From assembly GCA_964410665.1 (NCBI GenBank), contig CAYPIE010000145.1, forward strand, positions 1 to 10,724: a stretch of 10,724 bases of DNA. The letters are read 5' to 3'. The translations under genes and the position numbers were made by a program. Shown piece after piece: positions 6,007-10,724 of this stretch. This DNA is from CAYPIE01 sp964410665 (lineage in GTDB: Bacteria; Planctomycetota; Planctomycetia; Gemmatales; Gemmataceae). Position 1 is the first letter of the stretch. The number at the start of each line of letters is the position of its first letter. Below the pieces are notes generated by a model. It was not told the origin of the DNA, did not search any database, and saw nothing but the letters and a program-made list of their open reading frames with translations.

Positions 6007-6753
6007 CTGATCCAGTCGATCGGTGTTGATCAGATCGACTTCGGCAGCCTGCAACTCCTGCCACAGTGCGGGCAACTCGGGGGTGGCCCAGAACCGGACC
6101 TTGCGGCCGCGTTGGTGCGCTTTGCGGACAATGTCCTGGAGTTTTTTCCGCTCCCTAGCGGGCATTTCGCCAAACCCAGCCCAGCGGAACTGCAACCGCC
6201 ACGAAGCGCTGATGAACGGCATCAAATGGGCTGGGTCTTTGGCATTGAGGTCGGACACGCGTCCATCGATGCCGGCAAAACGTTCCTTCTGGGCACGAAT
6301 GACGTCCCGAGGGCAATCCCCGGAGATCACCACAGTCACGGCTCGTTGGGTCCATTGGCCATCTTGCCACGATGACAGAATGCCAGCATATTTTGCCAAG
6401 ACATTGTGCACTGCCAGGTAACATGCTTTTCCGTCCGCCTTGATGTCAATCAGGAGATACACTGTGGCAGGGCCTGTGGGATAAATGCGGCCCTGGTAAA
6501 GCTGACTTCGCTTTTGTAGCGGTTCGAGGTATAATTTTTGCAGAGTTTGTGAAGGCTTGAGTTCGGATCGGTCATGGCCGACAAGCAGTTTCCCCTGAAC
6601 CAGGAAAATGTCCGCCTCAAAGCTACAAAAGCCATGCTCTAGTGCATCCAAAAGCGGCCGAGGATGCCAATAGTCATTATGGGCATGAGCACTCGGCAAG
6701 GGTGTCGGGTCGCTCCCTGGGAGGAGCACCATGAGCATGGAAATTAGAAGCAT
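5980..6753 (-). CDS. AIM6/GDPD-like phosphodiesterase, exported
   Basis: A 257-residue protein of the PI-PLC/glycerophosphodiester phosphodiesterase superfamily, closest by eye to the group that includes fungal AIM6. Signature pieces are HAHNDY (23-28), SFEADIFL (44-51), LVGHD (57-61), LLIDIKADG (100-108) and, near the end, VRFWATPE (219-226) and DLINTD (240-245). His25, Glu46, Asp48 and His60 match the expected catalytic and metal-binding positions of a TIM-barrel phosphodiesterase. A short hydrophobic N-terminus (1-12) suggests export, with processing perhaps just before His25. The start at 6753 has GGAG 7 nt upstream. The substrate is unknown; a phosphodiester of a lipid head group is a family-based guess. 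The gene stands alone, convergent with and overlapping the RidA-like gene, and divergent from the Deg pair. Confidence 0.85.
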   Translation of the reverse strand: MLLISMLMVLLPGSDPTPLPSAHAHNDYWHPRPLLDALEHGFCSFEADIFLVQGKLLVGHDRSELKPSQTLQKLYLEPLQKRSQLYQGRIYPTGPATVYLLIDIKADGKACYLAVHNVLAKYAGILSSWQDGQWTQRAVTVVISGDCPRDVIRAQKERFAGIDGRVSDLNAKDPAHLMPFISASWRLQFRWAGFGEMPARERKKLQDIVRKAHQRGRKVRFWATPELPALWQELQAAEVDLINTDRLDQLRDFLRCR

Positions 6754-6840
6754 GGTGAAACTCCAGTCGGTCGGTCGTCTTCTAAGCTTGAGTAGAGGGA
6801 GTTACGCTTCCCAACCTTCCCAGCAAGCATCTACGTTGCC

Positions 6841-6869
6841 GTTTTAGCGACAACCATCCACACGGTAAA
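6841..6869 (-). promoter_or_regulatory. Candidate promoter of the phosphodiesterase gene
   Basis: On the minus strand, TTTACC (6869-6864) and TAAAAC (6846-6841) are separated by 17 bp, each matching 4 of 6 consensus bases. The leader would be about 80 nt. The 276-bp gap 6754-7029 holds this, the opposing promoter candidate at 6916-6945 and three copies of TGTGGAA (6903, 6954, 6973), but no gene that I can see. Confidence 0.3.
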
Positions 6870-6915
6870 CTTTCCCGTATTCGTTTCCCGGTTTTTCGCG
6901 TTTGTGGAATTTTCC

Positions 6916-6945
6916 TCGACACCCGGCTTGGCGACTGGGTATTAG
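6916..6945 (+). promoter_or_regulatory. Candidate promoter of the Deg-like protease pair
   Basis: TCGACA (6916-6921, 5 of 6 matches) and TATTAG (6940-6945, 4 of 6) are 18 bp apart. Transcription would start near 6952, giving an 80-nt leader. A near-repeat (AGACA or AGACAT followed by TGTGGAA) occurs twice just after it, at 6948-6960 and 6967-6979, and could be a regulator site. Confidence 0.35.
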
Positions 6946-7029
6946 TAAGACAGTGTGGAATTGCTGAGACATTGTGGAAGATCTGATGTACTTCCTCCTG
7001 CACCCTTGATTTCCAGCGAGGGAAATCCC

Positions 7030-8016
7030 GTGAATTTCCGCATTCTTCCATCATTGCGTCTGCTTTTTGGTGCCGTTGTGCTCGCGATGAGTGGCTTGGG
7101 CAGTTCCCTGCCCGTAGCCGCCCAAGCACTACCTCCTAGTACCCTCGTGCAGGCACTGCAAAAACCGGTGCCCGAATCCCCGGCGGATTTGCGCGCAATT
7201 CAGACCCGGGTACAGCAGGTGGTTCAGAAAGTGATGCCCAGTGTGGTCGCAGTCCGTGTGGGGCCATCTCAAGGTTCGGGCGTCATCATTAGTGCCGATG
7301 GCTATGTGCTTACTGCCGGCCATGTTACCGGGGGCTCCGATAAACGCGTCGTGGTCACCCTGCCGGATGGGACCGAAGTTCGAGCTCGCTCACTCGGAGT
7401 TGATCGACGGATGGACAGTGGTGTCGTCAAGATTACTGGCAAAGGCCCCTGGCCATATACCAAGATGGGTGACTCCAAACCCCTCATCGAGGGCCAGTGG
7501 TGTATCGCAATCGGTCATCCAGGTGGTTATCGCTCGGGCCGGGATCCGGTCGTCCGAGTCGGACGTATTGTCGAGAATGCGCAGCGTGCCGTCCGTACCG
7601 ATTGTGCCCTGGTGGGTGGAGACTCTGGCGGACCGCTATTTGACATGGATGGCAAGGTGATCGGTATCCATAGCCGCATTGGCAAAGAACTCACCATGAA
7701 CCACCACGTCCCGGTCAACACCTATCGCAACAATTGGGACCGGCTGGTCCAGGGCGCACCATACTACGGCTTCCGACTGAAGCAGGAGGACCAAGGCGTC
7801 CGCATTGTAGAGGTCGTCCAGGACACGCCCGCCGAGAAAGCTGCCTTTCAGGACGGCGACCTGATCCTCGCCTTTGAGAACACGGAGATCACCGACCTCG
7901 ACCAGCTTCGCAGTCAAATCAAGGCTAAACGCCCTGGTGACCGAGTCCGCTTCAAGGTCGCCCGGGACAACCTGACGCTGGAAATCGAAATGACCGTCGG
8001 ACGACGGCTTCAATGA
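7030..8016 (+). CDS. Deg/HtrA-like serine protease with one PDZ domain
   Basis: A 328-residue exported trypsin-like (family S1C) protease. A signal peptide covers about residues 1-32, ending near VAAQA. The protease domain (about 60-240) has an intact triad: His98 in LTAGHV, Asp129 in RMDSGVV and Ser199 in GGDSGGPL. One C-terminal PDZ domain (about 245-325) starts at YGFRLKQ and includes the usual GDLILAFEN segment. Deg proteases degrade or guard misfolded envelope proteins, which is the likely role here. I start it at GTG 7030 because GAGGGA lies 6 nt upstream and the signal peptide begins there; the upstream ATG at 6955 would add 25 residues unlike a signal peptide. A second PDZ protein that has lost catalytic residues follows after 94 nt, probably on the same transcript. 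Confidence 0.92.
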   Translation: MNFRILPSLRLLFGAVVLAMSGLGSSLPVAAQALPPSTLVQALQKPVPESPADLRAIQTRVQQVVQKVMPSVVAVRVGPSQGSGVIISADGYVLTAGHVTGGSDKRVVVTLPDGTEVRARSLGVDRRMDSGVVKITGKGPWPYTKMGDSKPLIEGQWCIAIGHPGGYRSGRDPVVRVGRIVENAQRAVRTDCALVGGDSGGPLFDMDGKVIGIHSRIGKELTMNHHVPVNTYRNNWDRLVQGAPYYGFRLKQEDQGVRIVEVVQDTPAEKAAFQDGDLILAFENTEITDLDQLRSQIKAKRPGDRVRFKVARDNLTLEIEMTVGRRLQ

Positions 8017-8027
8017 CCTTTCCTTTC

Positions 8028-8050
8028 GGGGAAATCAACGGGATTTCCCC
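8028..8050 (+). terminator. 9-bp perfect hairpin between the two Deg-like genes
   Basis: GGGGAAATC (8028-8036) and GATTTCCCC (8042-8050) pair perfectly around a 5-nt loop, 12 nt after the first stop codon. There is no clean U-tract behind it (TGAACGCTTCTG follows). It may be a partial terminator or a processing/stability element that lowers expression of the second gene relative to the first. I see no good promoter for the second gene in 8051-8110. Confidence 0.5.
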
Positions 8051-8110
8051 TGAACGCTTCTGTATCTGCTTTGTGTTATTGTCATGCTCTGATTTGATGG
8101 AGAGACTCCG

Positions 8111-9166
8111 ATGGGCACATCCAAACAGCTCCTCCTCTTGCGAATCCTACTCGTGACGTTCTTCCTTGGTAGCCTATCCGGGTTGGTCCACGCCGACCCC
8201 TTTATCAAGAAGGACGATATTCGCTTCAAATACGCGTTCCAGGATATTGTCGCCCGTGTCCCACCGGTTGCGGTACAGATTTCCGTCGAAGATCAACCGG
8301 TAGCGCTGGGCACGATCGTCGCGAGCAATGGTCTGATCCTGACCAAGGCTAGTCAGATCAAGGGTGACCCGATGTGTAACCTACGTGATGGTCGTCAGCT
8401 GGCAGGCCGTATTGTCAGTGTCGACGACGAATATGACCTGGCTCTGATTCAAGTGAATGCAACCGGACTTCCCACCGCCCGCTTTCACAACAGTTCCGTA
8501 GCCAAAGCCGGACAATGGGTGGCTTCGCTGGGACACGACCCCGATCAGTTTGACCTGCCGGTTGCCGTTGGCGTCATCGGCGCGAAAACCCGCAAGCTGT
8601 CCCGTCGCGAGTTAGAGGTGACCTCCCGTGTCCTCCGGGGGGGCTTCCTGGGGGTTCGCTTCGATCGGAATTTTACCGAGGGTATCCGCATCGAGGAGGT
8701 CGTGGAGAACACCGCGGCGGAGCGGGCGAAGTTACAACAAGGTGACCTGATCCTAAGCGTGGAAAATCGCAACCTGACCTCCGCGGTGGAGCTCGTCGAT
8801 CTGTTGAAGAAGAAACGACCCGGTCAGACGGTGCTGCTCAAGATTCAACGGGGTTCGGAAACGCTGACCATCAAGGCGACACTCGGCCTGCGGCCCGAAG
8901 GAAAGAGTCGATCGGCCTATCAAAACAGTCTCGGCAGTATGTTGAGTGACCGACGCACCGGATTCCCAATTATCTTGCAGCACGATTCGGTGTTGAAGCC
9001 GCAACAGTGTGGAGGGCCGCTGATCGATCTGGACGGCCGCGTCTTGGGCATCAATATCGCACGAGCTGGGCGGACCGAAAGCTTCACCATCCCCAGCGAA
9101 GTTGTCGTCAAGGTACTTCGTCAGCTCCGAAGTGCCACGATAAGCTCGGCAGTGCTTCCGGAATAA
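8111..9166 (+). CDS. Deg-like pseudoprotease with PDZ domain nested in the protease fold
   Basis: A 351-residue exported protein. The signal peptide covers about residues 1-28 (ending VHA). The first protease half (about 38-165) includes NGLILTKASQI, where the catalytic His is replaced by Ser81, and DEYDLALIQV, which keeps Asp109. A PDZ domain follows at about 178-260 (GFLGVRFD to TLGLR, with GDLILSVEN). Only after it comes the second protease half (about 285-340): HDSVLKPQQCGGPLIDLDG aligns with TDCALVGGDSGGPLFDMDG of the preceding gene, so the Ser nucleophile is Cys300. PDZ thus sits between the Asp and nucleophile regions instead of at the C-terminus. Two triad residues are changed, so a binding, chaperone or regulatory role is more likely than proteolysis, although a Cys nucleophile cannot be excluded. 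GGAGAG precedes the ATG at a good distance. It follows the active protease gene. Confidence 0.88.
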   Translation: MGTSKQLLLLRILLVTFFLGSLSGLVHADPFIKKDDIRFKYAFQDIVARVPPVAVQISVEDQPVALGTIVASNGLILTKASQIKGDPMCNLRDGRQLAGRIVSVDDEYDLALIQVNATGLPTARFHNSSVAKAGQWVASLGHDPDQFDLPVAVGVIGAKTRKLSRRELEVTSRVLRGGFLGVRFDRNFTEGIRIEEVVENTAAERAKLQQGDLILSVENRNLTSAVELVDLLKKKRPGQTVLLKIQRGSETLTIKATLGLRPEGKSRSAYQNSLGSMLSDRRTGFPIILQHDSVLKPQQCGGPLIDLDGRVLGINIARAGRTESFTIPSEVVVKVLRQLRSATISSAVLPE

Positions 9167-9173
9167 CCCTCGA

Positions 9174-9224
9174 GAGCGATGCTCCAACGGGTCGCGGTGC
9201 GTTATCGCGACCTGTTTATCGCTC
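9174..9224. terminator. Nested stem-loop between convergent genes, possible bidirectional terminator
   Basis: An inner stem pairs 9186-9196 with 9206-9216 (core GGTCGCG/CGCGACC, extended by four more pairs including one G.T) around a 9-nt loop. An outer stem pairs GAGCGAT (9174-9180) with ATCGCTC (9218-9224). The structure fills the 49-bp gap between the convergent pseudoprotease and M50 genes and covers the end of the latter. A short T-rich stretch lies on the plus-strand side. Termination in one or both directions is the likely role. Confidence 0.55.
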
Positions 9225-9962
9225 CCAAGGTAGTCGATCGTCCCAGTGAGCATCCCGCTGCACCACCTGCTGATAACGCATAAACCCCTCATAGGCGAGA
9301 AACAAAAAGATCATTCCCATAAAGATTCCGCCTACCGGCAGAAACGGCAACAACGGACGACCCGCATAACTGGCAAATCCATGTACGGCTAATACCCCAG
9401 CCACAATCGTCGACAAACCAAAACAGATCCGCTCGCCTGCTCGCGGCGACAATAACGTATTGAGCTCCAGACTGATCCTGCCGCCATCGAGTGGGAAGAT
9501 CGGTAGTAAATTCAAAATATTCAAAAACAAGTTAATTCCTAGTAAGAGAATGTACGCCAAGCTCATCAAGTCCGACGTGTTTGCCCACGGATGCAGTTCT
9601 TCCGAGCCCCGGACCAGGCCGTAAAACCCGAACCCCGCCAACGGGCCCGCCAACGAGATCAGGATGCGTTGCCAGCGATGCCGCGACTGGCCCGAAGGGA
9701 TCGCCATGCCCGCGAAGCCGGTTAGGACAATTTGCCCCCGGATGCCAAACGTCCGCATGGCCAGGACATGGCCCAGCTCATGTACCAACACTGACACAAA
9801 CAGACAGCCGACCCAGACCAGGAAATAGCTCACGCCTCCCCAATTCATGAATTGCCAACCCAGAATGGCGGCACCCAGCCAAAACAACGGGTGGACCCGG
9901 ACCGGGATGCCAAACATCTCCCAGTGGAGATCATAAGGAGTGCGTTGGGGTTCGATGAACAC
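9216..9962 (-). CDS. M50-family membrane metalloprotease (site-2-protease-like)
   Basis: A 248-residue integral membrane protein with about six hydrophobic segments (roughly 22-40, 44-69, 97-117, 132-157, 178-201 and 204-228). The zinc motif HELGH (61-65) lies in the second, and the third zinc ligand is expected at Asp159 in NLLPIFPLDGG. This is the core of the M50/site-2 protease family, which cuts substrates within or near the membrane; no PDZ or CBS domain is attached. I start it at GTG 9962, with GGAG 6 nt upstream, because the protein then begins just before TPYDLHWEMFGIPVRVHPLFW, the usual N-terminus of such small M50 proteins. The ATG at 10064 would add 34 unrelated Cys-rich residues and run through the best promoter candidate. 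Substrate unknown. Confidence 0.9.
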   Translation of the reverse strand: MFIEPQRTPYDLHWEMFGIPVRVHPLFWLGAAILGWQFMNWGGVSYFLVWVGCLFVSVLVHELGHVLAMRTFGIRGQIVLTGFAGMAIPSGQSRHRWQRILISLAGPLAGFGFYGLVRGSEELHPWANTSDLMSLAYILLLGINLFLNILNLLPIFPLDGGRISLELNTLLSPRAGERICFGLSTIVAGVLAVHGFASYAGRPLLPFLPVGGIFMGMIFLFLAYEGFMRYQQVVQRDAHWDDRLPWER

Positions 9963-10003
9963 GGGCTGCTCCAGCAGGAGTGGGGAGGTTCGCGCAAAGT
10001 TGG

Positions 10004-10032
10004 ATTGTAAGTCGCCGGTAGGACACCGACAA
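10004..10032 (-). promoter_or_regulatory. Candidate promoter of the M50 protease gene
   Basis: On the minus strand, TTGTCG (10032-10027) and TACAAT (10009-10004, 5 of 6 matches) are 17 bp apart. The predicted leader is about 35 nt. This location also supports the GTG start at 9962. It overlaps almost exactly with a plus-strand candidate for coaD. Confidence 0.5.
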
Positions 10033-10033
10033 T
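10005..10033 (+). promoter_or_regulatory. Candidate promoter of coaD
   Basis: TTGTAA (10005-10010) and GACAAT (10028-10033) are 17 bp apart on the plus strand, each matching 4 of 6 bases. The leader would be about 54 nt. Each box overlaps the opposite box of the minus-strand M50 promoter candidate. Confidence 0.35.
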
Positions 10034-10093
10034 TACAGCAACGACTCCCTCGGTGCATTTCCATGCTTCTCGGGTGATCCTGGAGTGCCAGCC

Positions 10094-10600
10094 ATGGCCG
10101 ATCGACTTAATCCCCGCCAGGCGGTCTATCCTGGTACCTTTGATCCGGTGCATCGCGGGCACATTGATATCATCCAACGTGGCAGTCAATTATATGAACA
10201 TCTGATTGTAGGCGTTGGAATCAACCCCGACAAGACGCCCTTTTTCTCCTTGGAAGAACGGATTCATCTGCTCGAGGTGGTCACCGGTGATCTGCCGAAT
10301 GTCCGTGTTCAAGCGTTTGAGGGCCTCACCGTTCGCTTTGTCGACTCAGTCGGGGCCAAGGTGCTCTTGCGAGGTCTGCGGTCATTAAGCGATATGGAAT
10401 ATGAGTTCAATATGTCGCTGATGAACCTCAACCTGGCGCCTCATATCGAAACGGTGTTTCTGATGGCCCGGGAGGAGTACTCCCATGTGAGTAGCTCGCT
10501 ACTGCGACAAATTGCCGTCCTGGGTGGAACCCTATCGCGATTTCTGCCTCCGGAAGTGGAGCGTGCCCTGCTCGGGCGCGCTCGGGAGCGCCAGCCATGA
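10094..10600 (+). CDS. coaD: Phosphopantetheine adenylyltransferase
   Basis: A 168-residue enzyme of coenzyme A synthesis that joins ATP and 4'-phosphopantetheine to give dephospho-CoA and pyrophosphate in the cytoplasm. It is a nucleotidyltransferase with a Rossmann-like fold: YPGTFDPVHRGH (12-23) holds the HxGH site (His20, His23), LLRGLRSLSDMEYEF (91-105) carries the conserved substrate-binding arginines, and SHVSSSLLRQIAVLGG (130-145) is the C-terminal signature. The length is close to the 159 residues of the E. coli enzyme. GTG at 10085 is in frame, but the ATG at 10094 is preferred because GGAG lies 8 nt before it. The gene is divergent from the M50 gene, and its stop overlaps the start of a possible small ORF (ATGA). 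Confidence 0.97.
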   Translation: MADRLNPRQAVYPGTFDPVHRGHIDIIQRGSQLYEHLIVGVGINPDKTPFFSLEERIHLLEVVTGDLPNVRVQAFEGLTVRFVDSVGAKVLLRGLRSLSDMEYEFNMSLMNLNLAPHIETVFLMAREEYSHVSSSLLRQIAVLGGTLSRFLPPEVERALLGRARERQP

Positions 10601-10710
10601 CACGACCAATGCCGAATCCCGTTGTCCGATTTGCCGGTGAAACTAGAATATACCGATACCGGATCCTCCGGACATTCGGCAACGATACGCCGAGGGAATG
10701 GTCGCTCTGA
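10597..10710 (+). CDS. Possible 37-codon small ORF overlapping the coaD stop
   Basis: An ATG at 10597 shares ATGA with the coaD stop codon, has GGGAG 8 nt upstream and runs 37 codons to TGA at 10710. The peptide would be Arg-rich and basic (starting MTRPMPNPVVRFAGETRIYR) with no recognisable domain. It uses AGA, ATA and AGG codons, unlike its neighbours, and a good promoter candidate lies inside it, so it may be a chance ORF in an intergenic region. The overlap and the ribosome site are the only arguments for it. Confidence 0.22.
   Translation: MTRPMPNPVVRFAGETRIYRYRILRTFGNDTPREWSL
10622..10649 (+). promoter_or_regulatory. Candidate promoter for a gene beyond the right edge
   Basis: TTGTCC (10622-10627) and TAGAAT (10644-10649, 5 of 6 matches) have a 16-bp spacer, the same geometry and -10 type as the candidate at 3580-3607. 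A pair of perfect 8-bp inverted arms, TGCCGAAT (10610-10617) and ATTCGGCA (10674-10681), flanks it, and a small hairpin (CCGGA-TCC-TCCGG) lies at 10659-10671 in the predicted leader. Confidence 0.45.
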
Positions 10711-10724
10711 GCCTGCTTTCCTAA

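Noticed and set aside
9963..10064. ATG start at 10064 for the M50 protease with a Cys-rich N-terminus
   Set aside because: The GTG at 9962 has a better ribosome site and gives the usual N-terminus, and the extension would cross the best promoter candidate in the window.

Overview
The window looks like chromosomal DNA of a planctomycete (Planctomycetota, perhaps Gemmatales-like; the order is a guess). The main evidence is the PSCyt1/DUF1549/DUF1553 gene followed by a Tat-exported DUF1501 gene, a pair found in many copies in planctomycete genomes. A CTAGAA(T)-type -10 box, moderately GC-rich sequence and many small exported enzymes fit this. There is no sign of a phage, insertion sequence, CRISPR array, tRNA or rRNA.

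Layout. 1-120: short tandem repeats that may continue past the left edge. 136-3370, minus strand: operon of the cytochrome-c-like PSCyt1/DUF1549/DUF1553 protein and the DUF1501 protein. 3371-3708: intergenic region with divergent promoter candidates and several inverted repeats. 3709-4449, plus: exported degenerate thioredoxin-fold protein with a Met/Tyr/Pro repeat tail and a Cys-rich C-terminus; its gene lies between two hairpins that share the same 7-bp arms. 4697-6006, plus: exported esterase and a RidA-family protein, 2 nt apart. 5980-6753, minus: exported AIM6/GDPD-like phosphodiesterase whose 3' end overlaps the RidA gene. 7030-9166, plus: two Deg/trypsin-like PDZ proteins in tandem. The first has an intact His-Asp-Ser triad. 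The second has lost the His and Ser and carries its PDZ domain between the two halves of the protease fold. 9216-9962, minus: M50 membrane metalloprotease. 10094-10600, plus: coaD. 10601-10724: possible 37-codon ORF and a good promoter candidate for a gene beyond the right edge.

How the genes relate. This is not one pathway. Most products (DUF1553, DUF1501, thioredoxin-like, esterase, phosphodiesterase, both Deg-like proteins) carry export signals and the M50 protein is a membrane protease, so the region is dominated by cell-envelope or periplasmic functions. Only coaD (coenzyme A synthesis) and the RidA-like protein look cytoplasmic. The Deg pair and the M50 protease could belong to envelope proteolysis, but the M50 gene is convergent to the pair and has its own promoter candidate. 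The most unusual items are the nested-PDZ pseudoprotease and the thioredoxin-like gene with matching flanking hairpins. Promoters and terminators were read by eye and are candidates only.
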